NCBI GenBank assembly: GCA_023436305.1
Contig: JAEZJQ010000101.1
Location: 1 to 49,265 of the forward strand
DNA from: Bacillota bacterium
Lineage (GTDB): Bacteria; Bacillota; UBA4882; UBA8346
Reading direction: 5' to 3'
DNA length: 49,265 nucleotides
Shown: one piece after another, positions 25,224 to 33,225 of the stretch
How positions within the stretch are numbered: the first letter of the stretch is position 1
Layout of the letters: the number at the start of each line of letters is the position of its first letter
Program-made: the position numbers and the translations under genes
Notes under the pieces: generated by a model
The model's input: only the letters and a program-made list of their open reading frames with translations
What the model was told of the DNA's origin: nothing
The model's database searches: none

Positions 25224-26126
25224 TTACTTACCACTGCAAGAAAAATCTTTCCACCAATTCAAACTGAAGCCGCGTTCCAGATTAAGCCAGAGGCAATACC
25301 ACTGGAGAGCGCGATAATTTTTACAGCCGAAGGGCCGGTTGTGGTGGCACATGCTCCGGTTGAGCGCATTCACGTCTTCCCATGATTTATTTTGATACCG
25401 TAAATAATAGGCCCCGCTGAACTCACCAGTACGATCGCATCCGGCGACACAATGGATATAGATTACGAGCGGCAGTTTTGTCTTACCCTGAAAGACGGGT
25501 GATGATCCTTCAAGCCATCTCCGCAATATCTCCACCCGGCGGGCCAGCTTGTCGTTCAGCCAGTTATCCAGATTTCGGGCCAAGTATACCCGGTTAGCGG
25601 CGAATACCGGGTCGGTAATATGTAATCCGGTGCCATTCATCCCCCAGACTTGGATCCGGCCGAGCATTGGTTTGGTTTGAAAGAACTTCTGCTCGACAAA
25701 AATCCGTCGGGCATCTGCGGGATTCTCGATATTTAAAAAATTAACATCAATGATATAAAAGGAAGATGGCACCTTGACCCCGGCTCTTTTTCCCGCGTTT
25801 ATAATAGCCCGCTTCAAACCGTTATAATTAAAGGCTGGTGGATCTCCCTTCAGAGGAAGCCCACCGCGGAATAAGAAATTGGAACCCACGGAGTCCATAT
25901 AATGAACATTGGCCACCTCCTTGACAACCCATTCATTACGGCGGCCAATAAGACCGGAGAGGATTACCAATAAAAATGCGGCGATTCCCAGAATGAGGTA
26001 GTAGTAAAATTTTTTGGGCGGATTAAGGTGCTTTATTTCAGGTTGGTTGTTGTTCCTTCGATTTGGATTGGAATTGGTTTGAGCATTGGCAATTTTGGCA
26101 AACCATTTTTGGATTTTGTGAATAAT
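25224..26126 (-). CDS. Membrane-anchored tyrosine-phosphatase-like protein (probable non-AUG start)
   Basis: If translation begins at ATT (26126), the product has 300 residues: a polar Asn-rich N-terminus, one membrane segment (YYYLILGIAAFLLVILSGLIG, roughly residues 40-60) and a phosphatase domain. The signature HCVAGCDRTGEF holds the CX5R loop (C226, R232). The frame is open upstream to a stop near 26190 and has no ATG. ATT follows AAAGGAGG at seven bases, the best site in the region. A TTG at 25970 lies inside the membrane segment and has no good site. A sequencing frameshift joining an ATG in another frame (near 26153) is the alternative. The active site would face outside or the spore intermembrane space. 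The substrate could be protein or inositol phosphate. Confidence 0.66.
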   Translation of the reverse strand: MIHKIQKWFAKIANAQTNSNPNRRNNNQPEIKHLNPPKKFYYYLILGIAAFLLVILSGLIGRRNEWVVKEVANVHYMDSVGSNFLFRGGLPLKGDPPAFNYNGLKRAIINAGKRAGVKVPSSFYIIDVNFLNIENPADARRIFVEQKFFQTKPMLGRIQVWGMNGTGLHITDPVFAANRVYLARNLDNWLNDKLARRVEILRRWLEGSSPVFQGKTKLPLVIYIHCVAGCDRTGEFSGAYYLRYQNKSWEDVNALNRSMCHHNRPFGCKNYRALQWYCLWLNLERGFSLNWWKDFSCSGK

Positions 26127-26226
26127 GTGAAAGCCTCCTTTCGTTTTAGCATTCCGTTTACCTGAATTGTTGATTTGTAATGAGACTTCAATATTATATA
26201 TTTATAAATCTCCAAAGTATTCTTAT

Positions 26227-26424
26227 CTTTCCACGCCCTTCGTCTTTTCCCAGTGCAGAAACCTTGAGGTACACACCACGCTTCTGATGTCTGGCAGTGG
26301 ATGGTGAAACGAGGGTTTTATCCCTTGAGGAAGCGCCGCAACCTACCCTGAACATGATGGGCTCCATCTCGTGCTTTATCGGTATCCTAACCGGCTAAAA
26401 GACATTGGGCCGGAAAGTGGAAAG
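26227..26424 (+). ncRNA. Unassigned structured RNA candidate
   Basis: The ends pair over a long interrupted stem: CTTTCCAC (26227-26234) with GTGGAAAG (26417-26424), GCCC (26235-26238) with GGGC (26407-26410), and GTCTTTT (26242-26248) with AAAAGAC (26397-26403). Inside are further helices: CCAGTGCAGA (26250-26259) with TCTGGCAGTGG (26290-26300), GAGGG/CCCTT, GATGG-GCT-CCATC and CGGT/ACCG. No reading frame fills the region. It lies between divergent genes, about 80 bases before the YitT-family gene, so it may be a cis-regulatory leader or an independent RNA. I could not match it to any riboswitch class or known small RNA. The strand is uncertain because the pairing works both ways. Confidence 0.45.
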
Positions 26425-26504
26425 CAAAGCGGAAGGTATTTTCGATAGTTTATCGAAAATGAATATTTAAAAATACAATGATTTTATTCAAAGAGGAACT
26501 ACCA

Positions 26505-27395
26505 ATGCCAAAACTATCCATCAAGGAACTAAATGCAAGTAAATTGAAGGAATTTCTCCTGATCAATCTGGGCTTGATACTGGTGGCGGCTGGAATTCAT
26601 TTCTTCAAGATACCCAATCACTTCGCAACCGGCGGGGTAAGTGGTCTGGCTATCGTTACTCACCATTATTTCCCGAAAATTAGCGTCGGACCCTTAATGT
26701 TGATCATCAATATTCTGCTTTTAATTGCGGGCTACGCGTTAATCGGGCGTAATTTCGGTTCCAAAACGGTCTATTCCAGCTTCGCGCTTTCGGGCATGGT
26801 TTGGCTGCTTAGTAAAGTATATCCACTCACCCAACCTTTCACGAATGATACCATGCTGGAACTTATTTTGGCCATTCTTTTACCGGCGGTGGGTTCGGCG
26901 ATTACTTTCAATCTCAACGCTTCTACGGGCGGAACGGATATCGTGGCCAAGGTTTTGAGCAAACTGACGAACATTGACATCGGTAAAGCCCTTTTGTTGG
27001 CGGATGCGACTATCACCATTTTAGCCGGTTTCGTTTATGGAATACGCATCGGTTTGTATTCTTTTTTGGGATTGGTATTGAAGGCCTTCGTCATTGACTC
27101 GGTTATCGAAGGGTTGAATCTTCGCAAGCAAATGGTGATCATCAGTGAAAAACCGGAGTTAATTCAAAGGTTTATCATCCATAACCTGCTCCGGGGGGCA
27201 ACCATTCATCTGGCCTACGGTGCTTTCACCAACGATGAGAAGCATGTGATTACCACGGTGGTGACTCGGGGGGAGGCTGTGGCCTTGCGAAAGTATATCC
27301 GTGAAGTTGATCCCAAATCTTTCGTTACTATCACCAATACCTCGGAGATCATTGGAAAGGGGTTTCGGAATATTTTAAACACAGAGGAAAATTAA
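26505..27395 (+). CDS. YitT-family membrane protein (DUF161/DUF2179)
   Basis: 296 residues from ATG at 26505, which has GAGG eight bases upstream; an in-frame ATG at 26478 has no clear site. The N-terminal two-thirds contain five or six hydrophobic segments with ATGGVSGLAIVTHHYF, NFGSKTVYSS and the characteristic STGGTDIVAKVLSK. The C-terminal 90 residues form the cytoplasmic DUF2179 domain (MVIISEKPELIQRFIIHNLLRGATIH and EKHVITTVVTRGEAVALRKYI). The family is widespread in Firmicutes and mostly uncharacterised; some relatives affect germination or antibiotic tolerance. It stands alone, preceded by the structured RNA candidate. Confidence 0.9.
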   Translation: MPKLSIKELNASKLKEFLLINLGLILVAAGIHFFKIPNHFATGGVSGLAIVTHHYFPKISVGPLMLIINILLLIAGYALIGRNFGSKTVYSSFALSGMVWLLSKVYPLTQPFTNDTMLELILAILLPAVGSAITFNLNASTGGTDIVAKVLSKLTNIDIGKALLLADATITILAGFVYGIRIGLYSFLGLVLKAFVIDSVIEGLNLRKQMVIISEKPELIQRFIIHNLLRGATIHLAYGAFTNDEKHVITTVVTRGEAVALRKYIREVDPKSFVTITNTSEIIGKGFRNILNTEEN

Positions 27396-27532
27396 TGGTT
27401 TGAAAAACTGATTGTCCTGTGCAAATGAGAGATTAAATAATATTCGATTGGATTTTATCAAAAAAATGATGGAAGTAAGGAGAATTGTAATAAAATAGCA
27501 TGAAAAGTCTCCGCCATATCTAAAAAACATAC

Positions 27533-27561
27533 TTGACAAATAACGTAAAATTTGATAATTT
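27533..27561 (+). promoter_or_regulatory. Promoter of the T-box operon
   Basis: TTGACA (27533-27538) is perfect. A 17-base spacer leads to TAATTT (27556-27561); an alternative -10 is GATAAT two bases upstream. It places the start of the leader near 27568, just before stem I of the T-box. Confidence 0.65.
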
Positions 27562-27567
27562 TGATAC

Positions 27568-27890
27568 CAACTTTATAAAATTAATTCAATGCGTTGATAG
27601 GGAAAACACGTTGCAGTATGGCGCCTCAGAGAGCTGTTGTTTGCTGAAAAACAGCGCGTCGGGCAGATTGTGGACTCACCCTGGAGCAGTCTTCCGAAAG
27701 CCTTGAAAGCCGTTACGGCGGCTATGGGCAAGTAAGCACGACCGGGTTTCTCGCCGTTATCATGAGAGGGCATTGGTGATTTTGAATTGATGCCTAAGAG
27801 TGGGTATATTTTATACCAATAAGAGTGGTACCACGGGAGTTATCGCTTTCGTCTCTTGCAGAAATGCATAGGGATGAAGGCTTTTTTTAT
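27568..27890 (+). promoter_or_regulatory. T-box leader, probably sensing tRNA-Leu
   Basis: The antiterminator holds the T-box core AAGAGTGGTACCACGGGAG (27821-27839). UGGU pairs with a tRNA end of the form A-CCA, so the discriminator base should be A. Upstream, GATAGGGAAAACACG, CAGAGAGC and GTGGACTCACCCTGGAGC resemble the stem I order in Firmicute T-boxes. In that frame the specifier triplet before ACC reads CTC, a leucine codon, and tRNA-Leu has A73. The leucine assignment is moderately secure; the T-box itself is clear. When uncharged tRNA binds, the antiterminator forms and the downstream gene is expressed. The region 27396-27532 before the promoter shows nothing else. Confidence 0.85.
27845..27888 (+). 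terminator. T-box terminator
   Basis: GCTTTCGTCTCT (27845-27856) pairs with AGGGATGAAGGC over 12 bp including G-U pairs, with a short TGCA/TGCA helix inside the loop. Seven T residues follow (27882-27888). It would compete with the antiterminator just upstream. Confidence 0.87.
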
Positions 27891-27955
27891 ATCCTTTAAA
27901 AGTAATAAATAGGGCGTTGACTATTCACGATAAGTAATTATAGGAGGAGATAAGT

Positions 27956-30487
27956 ATGAAAATTGCGTTTTCAACCCTGGGCTGTCCCGATTTCAGTTGG
28001 GCTGACATCTATTCCATGGCAAAGGATCTGGGCTTTGACGGCATCGAAATCCGGGGACTGGGTAACGACATCTTTGCGGTCAAGGCGCAACCTTTCACCG
28101 AAAGCCAGTTGCCGCAAACTGTAAAGAAACTTTCCGAATTACGCCTCGAAATCCCTTGCCTCTCTTCCGGCTGCTGCCTGAAGTTTGCCGAAAAGGCGGA
28201 GCAAAATTATGAGGAAATTGTGGAATATATCACTTTAGCTTCCAAACTTGGCACACCCTATGTCCGTATTCTGGCCGACCTGGATCCACAACCGGGCGGC
28301 GAGGTGGATGATGGGGTAGTCTTGGCCGCGCTGCAACGTCTGGCCCCGGTTGCCGAAGCAAACGGAGTGACTCTGCTGGTAGAGACGAACGGTGTCTATT
28401 CCGACACTTCCCGCCTGTGTAAATTGCTTGATAATGTGGCATGCGACGCGGTGGCCGCCTTGTGGGATACGCACCATCCCTATCGATATGCGGGTGAGAC
28501 CCCCGGGAAAACGGTACAGAACCTCGGCGCTTATATTCAATATATCCATATCAAGGATTCAATTGTGGAGAACGGCACAACAAAGTATCGCATGATGGGC
28601 GAGGGAGATTTGCCGGTTGACGAAATTATGCTCGCATTGCGCTCGATTAATTATAACGGCTATATTTCGCTGGAATGGGTGAAACGCTGGGCGGCTGATC
28701 TTAATGATGCGGGTGTTGTCTTTCCGCACTTTGCAAACTTTATGGGCCGTTATACTGAAAAAAATGTGGCGAAAGGCCATCTGTTCGATAATAACGCCAA
28801 AACCGGGAAGTATATCTGGGAGAAGGATACACTCATCGACTTGACCTTTCCTCAAGTACTGGACCGCATGGTGGATGAGTTTCCTGATCAGTATGCATTT
28901 CGTTATACCACCATGGATTATACCAGAACCTATTCCGAGTTTCGGGACGACGTGGATACTTTTGCCCGATCATTGATTGCATTGGGCGTCAAGCCGGGCG
29001 ACCATGTTGCCATCTGGGCAACCAACGTCCCCCAGTGGTTTATCACCTTCTGGGCAGCCACCAAAATCGGCGCCGTTCTCGTTACTGTGAATACCGCCTA
29101 CAAAATTTACGAGGCGGAGTATTTGCTTCGCCAGTCGGATACTCAAACGCTGGTAATGATCGATGGTTTTAAGGACTCGGACTATGCCGGTATTATAAAG
29201 GAGCTTTGTCCTGAACTGGAAACCGCCGAGGCCGGAAAACCGCTTCACATGAAACGCTTACCTTTCCTGCGCAATATCATTACCATCGATTCGAGGCAGA
29301 AGGGTTGCCTGACATGGGAAGACGCTATTGCCATGGCCGAAAGAGTCCCGATTGAGGAGGTTTACCGCCGCGCGCTTTCCATCAACCGGCACGATGTTTG
29401 CAATATGCAGTACACCTCGGGAACCACCGGCTTCCCGAAGGGGGTTATGCTCACCCATTATAATGTGGTGAATAATGGCAAAAACATCGGCGACTGCATG
29501 GATCTTTCCACCGCCGACCGTATGATGATTCATGTACCCATGTTCCATTGCTTCGGAATGGTGCTTGCCATGACCGCTTCAATGACGCATGGCGTTACCA
29601 TGTCTCCGATACCCTATTTTTCCCCGAAGCTGTCACTGGCCTGTATAAATCAGGAGAAGATTACCTGTTTCCATGGTGTTCCTACCATGTTTATCGCAAT
29701 GCTGGAACATGAGGATTTCCCAAAAACAGACTTTTCATATATGAGAACCGGCATTATGGCCGGAAGCCCTTGTCCTGTCAAGGTGATGCAGGATGTGGTG
29801 AATAAGATGAACATGACGCAGATTACGATTGTGTTTGGCCAGACTGAATCTTCGCCCGGTTGCACCCAGAGCCGCGTTGATGATTCGGTTGAATTACGCG
29901 TGAGTACTGTCGGTCGCGCCCTGCCCGGAGTTGAATGCAAGATTGTCGATCCGGAGACAGGCAAGGATCTGCCCGATAATACCGATGGTGAGTTTGTGGC
30001 GCGCGGCTACAACATTATGAAAGGCTACTACAAAATGCCTGAGGCGACGGCTGCCGCCATTGATGAAAACGGATGGCTGCACACCGGTGATCTGGCAAGG
30101 CGCGATGAGAATGGCTACTTTAAAATTACCGGACGTATCAAGGATATGATCATTCGCGGCGGCGAAAATATCTATCCCAAGGAAATCGAGGATTTTATCT
30201 ATACCCATCCTAAAGTCAAGGACGTTCAAGTCATCGGCGTGCCCGACAAACAGTACGGCGAAGAGATTATGGCGTGCGTTATCCCCAAGGATGGCGTTAC
30301 GTTGACTGCTGACGAGCTTAAGGAGTACATCCGTTCCCATATGGCGAAGCATAAAACGCCGCGTTACATCGATTTCGTCACCGAATTCCCGATGAATGCC
30401 GCCGGGAAAATTATGAAATACAAGATGCGTGAGTACGCTGTTGAAAAACTAGGCTTGCAAGCGGAAAGCCGCATTGTTACCGCTTGA
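27956..30487 (+). CDS. Fusion of a sugar-isomerase-like TIM barrel and an acyl-CoA synthetase
   Basis: 843 residues. Residues 1-265 are a xylose-isomerase-like/AP-endonuclease-2 TIM barrel (STLGCPDFSWADIYSMAKDL, GFDGIEIRG, LLVETNGVYSD, ALWDTHHPYR, YIHIKD, YISLEWVK), with the usual metal-binding Glu, Asp, His and Glu in place. Residues about 285-840 are an AMP-dependent acyl-CoA ligase: P-loop YTSGTTGFPKGVMLTH, GQTESSPGC, HTGDLARRDENGYFKITGR, IRGGENIYPKEIEDFI and the C-terminal NAAGKIMKYK with the catalytic lysine. AGGAGG lies upstream. The T-box makes expression depend on tRNA charging. A PaaI-like thioesterase follows. Substrates are unknown; the ligase could activate a carboxylic acid such as a branched-chain acid. 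A decayed copy of its 3' end lies at 40223-40303. Confidence 0.87.
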   Translation: MKIAFSTLGCPDFSWADIYSMAKDLGFDGIEIRGLGNDIFAVKAQPFTESQLPQTVKKLSELRLEIPCLSSGCCLKFAEKAEQNYEEIVEYITLASKLGTPYVRILADLDPQPGGEVDDGVVLAALQRLAPVAEANGVTLLVETNGVYSDTSRLCKLLDNVACDAVAALWDTHHPYRYAGETPGKTVQNLGAYIQYIHIKDSIVENGTTKYRMMGEGDLPVDEIMLALRSINYNGYISLEWVKRWAADLNDAGVVFPHFANFMGRYTEKNVAKGHLFDNNAKTGKYIWEKDTLIDLTFPQVLDRMVDEFPDQYAFRYTTMDYTRTYSEFRDDVDTFARSLIALGVKPGDHVAIWATNVPQWFITFWAATKIGAVLVTVNTAYKIYEAEYLLRQSDTQTLVMIDGFKDSDYAGIIKELCPELETAEAGKPLHMKRLPFLRNIITIDSRQKGCLTWEDAIAMAERVPIEEVYRRALSINRHDVCNMQYTSGTTGFPKGVMLTHYNVVNNGKNIGDCMDLSTADRMMIHVPMFHCFGMVLAMTASMTHGVTMSPIPYFSPKLSLACINQEKITCFHGVPTMFIAMLEHEDFPKTDFSYMRTGIMAGSPCPVKVMQDVVNKMNMTQITIVFGQTESSPGCTQSRVDDSVELRVSTVGRALPGVECKIVDPETGKDLPDNTDGEFVARGYNIMKGYYKMPEATAAAIDENGWLHTGDLARRDENGYFKITGRIKDMIIRGGENIYPKEIEDFIYTHPKVKDVQVIGVPDKQYGEEIMACVIPKDGVTLTADELKEYIRSHMAKHKTPRYIDFVTEFPMNAAGKIMKYKMREYAVEKLGLQAESRIVTA

Positions 30488-30523
30488 GAAAATTGTAATT
30501 TTTGAAAGGAAAGGCAGAAAAAG

Positions 30524-30973
30524 TTGTTAAATTTCGAAAAATTTAAGGAATATTTCAATACCCATGATATGTTTTCCGTAAAAAGCGGTATGAAGTTGGT
30601 GGAACTACGGGAAGGATATGCAAAAGTTGAACTGATAATTGATAAAAACAGTATGAACTATATGGGAAGTATGCATGGCGGACTGCTGTATACAATGGCG
30701 GATGTGGCGGCGGGAGCGGCCATGGTTTTTTGCGGAAAACAAGTGGTCACACTGAGCGCTTCCACCGAATATATTAAAGCCGCATTCTCGGGCAAGGTTA
30801 TTGCCGAAGGCAAAGTGATTGCCCACGGCAAAACCATCGGCCGGTGTGAGGTTGAGGTACACAGCGAGGACGGAATCCTTTATAGTAAATCGCATATTAC
30901 AATGTTTATTACAAACAAAGATGAATTGATTGCCGATGGAACTTTTGCCGATGAAATACTTGATGACTCCTAG
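30524..30973 (+). CDS. Hotdog-fold acyl-CoA thioesterase (PaaI family)
   Basis: 149 residues. The core GSMHGGLLYTMADVAAGAAM carries the PaaI-type HGG(L/x)xxxxAD motif with the active-site aspartate, followed by YIKAAFSGKVIAEGKVIAHGK and CEVEVHSEDG. The family hydrolyses acyl- or aryl-CoA thioesters in the cytoplasm. The start is TTG at 30524 with AAAGGAAAGG nine bases upstream. It is 36 bases after the ligase fusion and should be in the same transcript, so it probably removes CoA from products or dead-end esters of that ligase. Confidence 0.86.
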   Translation: MLNFEKFKEYFNTHDMFSVKSGMKLVELREGYAKVELIIDKNSMNYMGSMHGGLLYTMADVAAGAAMVFCGKQVVTLSASTEYIKAAFSGKVIAEGKVIAHGKTIGRCEVEVHSEDGILYSKSHITMFITNKDELIADGTFADEILDDS

Positions 30974-31131
30974 GAATAGTAGAAATTGAAACCGGTGCCG
31001 GCCTTAATCATGAGAAAAGATTATGAATGCTCGGATTTTTAATCGAATATCCTTTAGTGTGCTACTACTTGCCGTGAGTATCATTATTTCAAGACACTGA
31101 TAATCGCATTGTTTAAAAAAGTACAAGTGTA

Positions 31132-32103
31132 TTATGAATTTGACAGTTGGCCACTTTCAGGAATAACTGATTTAAAAGCTTTGATTGCACATTCAATCAT
31201 ATCATCTGTGGGTTCCTTAGTGGAAATTCTTTGTACCCATAATCCGGGAGCTGAAATGATACGAGTAAATTGATTGTTTTTTCTTCCTGCCAATTTGATT
31301 GCTTCATAACCGATTCCCATAATAAAGGGAAGGCACAGTATTTTTATTACAGTTCTTAAAAAAGAGTTTAAAGTATGGGGAATTAACATGGATACAAAAA
31401 TTCCTATAAGCAACATTAATATTATAAATGATGTTCCGCAACGGGGATGAAATCGGCATTGCTTTCGTACATTATCTGCCGTCAATTCCAATCCGTTTTC
31501 ATAGCAAAATATTGTTTTATGCTCAGCGCCATGATACATGAAAGTCCGCTTAATGTCCTTCATTAAAGATACAAGACATAAATACCCTAAAAATATTGTC
31601 ATTTTTAACAGACCTTCGAATATTGCTTGTAAATAACGATTATTTAAGGACGAGACAGCCATTTTTAGCAGCCCATATATAAATGTTGGCAACCAAGTAA
31701 ACAAGAAAATTGCTAATACAATCCCCAATACAGCTGCAACAGCCATCAACAATTTCATCATCAAGTCATTGTTCGTTTGGTTCCTTCCGCTCGTTTGCTG
31801 ATTTGTTGTAGTGGTGTTTTGCATATCATCCTCAAGTCCGGACAATTCAGCGGAACGCATTAAGGATTTGTAACCCGTACACATCGAATCAATAAAATTA
31901 AATATGCCACGAACAAACGGTAAATTGAAAAATCCGTACCTTTTTGATTTTTCATTATCCCAACTGTCCATTCGGATTTCACCCGATGTATGTCGAACCG
32001 CCAGGGCAGTTTTTTGTGGTCCTCGCATCATTACGCCTTCAATTAAAGCTTGACCGCCAATTGAAGTTCTTTTTACTTCGGTTTTCGTTTTATTCTTCAT
32101 CAT
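31132..32103 (-). CDS. DUF1385 (YqhQ-like) membrane protein
   Basis: About 323 residues. The N-terminus has the family signature GGQALIEGVMMRGPQKTALAVR; later come FVRGIFNFIDSM, four hydrophobic segments, and YHGAEHKTIFCYENGLELT with CRFHPRCGTSFIILML. Conserved His and Cys residues suggest metal binding. The function of DUF1385 is unknown. Two adjacent ATGs (32103 and 32100) follow AAAGAGG; a longer frame from GTG at 32139 would overlap the site and is less likely. It is the last gene of a six-gene minus-strand operon with DnaK and DnaJ. Confidence 0.86.
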   Translation of the reverse strand: MMKNKTKTEVKRTSIGGQALIEGVMMRGPQKTALAVRHTSGEIRMDSWDNEKSKRYGFFNLPFVRGIFNFIDSMCTGYKSLMRSAELSGLEDDMQNTTTTNQQTSGRNQTNNDLMMKLLMAVAAVLGIVLAIFLFTWLPTFIYGLLKMAVSSLNNRYLQAIFEGLLKMTIFLGYLCLVSLMKDIKRTFMYHGAEHKTIFCYENGLELTADNVRKQCRFHPRCGTSFIILMLLIGIFVSMLIPHTLNSFLRTVIKILCLPFIMGIGYEAIKLAGRKNNQFTRIISAPGLWVQRISTKEPTDDMIECAIKAFKSVIPESGQLSNS

Positions 32104-32139
32104 ATACCTCTTTAATGAAATTTTACTTTTTCGGTCCAC

Positions 32140-32550
32140 TTACCATAGAATACGCAGTTTAAATTCATGATGGCAGCAAGGACATTCAACGGTATGCTTT
32201 CCCGTCTTTCGCGGCAAACGAAGTACCACCTTGCAATGCGGGCATTTGCGAAAACGACGCGTTTTAATTTCTTTGATTCTGCGAATTGTCAAAGAACCTT
32301 TTGCTTTAATCCGGTTCCAAATCTTCATAAACTTTTCGTTTTCCCTGCGTCTTTGGTAAACGTTTCGCGAGAGAATACGAAAAATCATCCAGATCAGAAC
32401 AGCCCACATCAAAATGTCAATCATCACAGAACGGATAAAAGTATTCGCAACTATTAAAATAAAGTATGTTCCAAATAAAGCGTAATATAGTTGATCGATA
32501 CCATATCTGCCATCCATAAAACGTACTAACTTATCTTTAAAATTTCCCAT
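32140..32550 (-). CDS. Small membrane protein with C-terminal zinc ribbon
   Basis: About 136 residues from ATG at 32550, which has AAGGGG eight bases upstream; a GTG three codons earlier is too close to that site. Two membrane segments (about 20-37 and 42-60) are followed by a basic linker and a C-terminal ribbon CPHCKVVLRLPRKTGKHTVE ending CPCCHHEF, with four cysteines in CxxC pairs. The ribbon would face the cytoplasm. Such proteins occur in clostridial genomes beside DnaJ genes, but have no known role. Here it is between the DnaJ and DUF1385 genes. Confidence 0.78.
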   Translation of the reverse strand: MGNFKDKLVRFMDGRYGIDQLYYALFGTYFILIVANTFIRSVMIDILMWAVLIWMIFRILSRNVYQRRRENEKFMKIWNRIKAKGSLTIRRIKEIKTRRFRKCPHCKVVLRLPRKTGKHTVECPCCHHEFKLRILW

Positions 32551-32565
32551 TTCACTCACCCCTTA

Positions 32566-33225
32566 TTAACACGGTCGTCCGCAGAGCATGCAGCACATTC
32601 TTGCGAGACAAATACCTAAACATAAATTGTATAAACTGATTGTCGGCATGCCAAAGTCTTGGCTTTGTTGTTGATACACGCGCCCGCCGGTCTGGATTTG
32701 ATTTAATACGCGCTGGTATTCCAGATTATTCGGTTCCATTTGCACTGCCGTTTTTGCGTGATTCAGCCCTGTGATTTTATTGCCAACACCGGTATTTGCA
32801 ATAGCGCTGTAATAGTACCATTCGGCACTCCTGTTCGTAATATTGGCCAGCACATTCAGTGCTTCCTCATAATATCCCGCGCGCAAATAGTTTTTAGCCG
32901 GATCAAATTCAGAATATCCTTGTCTTTGTTGCTGGCTGTTTCCAAAAGGACCGAAGCCGCCAAAAGGGTTAAAACCGCCACCAAACGGATCATATTCTCC
33001 GTAAGAATTGTTGCCATATGAACCGCCATTACTTCTTTGATAAGTGTTCCCGCTTTTTATCTGTTCGTAAGCGGCGTTAATTTCACTCATTTTTCTTGCG
33101 GCTTCTGCGTCACCGTGATTCAAGTCCGGATGGTATCTTTTTGCCAGTTGGCGATAAGCTTTTGTAATTTCTTCATCCGAAGCAGTTGGAGAAACACCAA
33201 GCACTTTGTAAGGATCGGAAATCAT
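32566..33225 (-). CDS. DnaJ-domain protein with TPR-like region
   Basis: 219 residues. The J domain covers 4-60, with DPYKVLGVSPTASDEEITKA and the HPD motif (KRYHPDLN) needed to stimulate DnaK ATPase. A Gly/Phe-rich linker follows (about 70-105), then TPR-like helices (YYEEALNVLANITNRSAEW, AVQMEPNNLEY, about 110-180) and a cysteine-rich end (CLARMCCMLCGRPC). There is no zinc-finger/CTD pair, so it is a class C co-chaperone with its own client recognition. The stop overlaps nothing downstream. Its start overlaps the DUF5685 stop by four bases. The dnaK gene is two genes upstream. Confidence 0.88.
   Translation of the reverse strand: MISDPYKVLGVSPTASDEEITKAYRQLAKRYHPDLNHGDAEAARKMSEINAAYEQIKSGNTYQRSNGGSYGNNSYGEYDPFGGGFNPFGGFGPFGNSQQQRQGYSEFDPAKNYLRAGYYEEALNVLANITNRSAEWYYYSAIANTGVGNKITGLNHAKTAVQMEPNNLEYQRVLNQIQTGGRVYQQQSQDFGMPTISLYNLCLGICLARMCCMLCGRPC

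Noticed and set aside
26033..26215. 60-codon minus-strand frame overlapping the phosphatase N-terminus
   Set aside because: No family or signal; kept only as a possible leader or as evidence for a frameshift in the phosphatase gene.
26227..26424. T-box, cobalamin, SAM, FMN, SRP or 6S RNA assignment for the structured region
   Set aside because: None of the conserved sequence blocks of those classes could be found on either strand.
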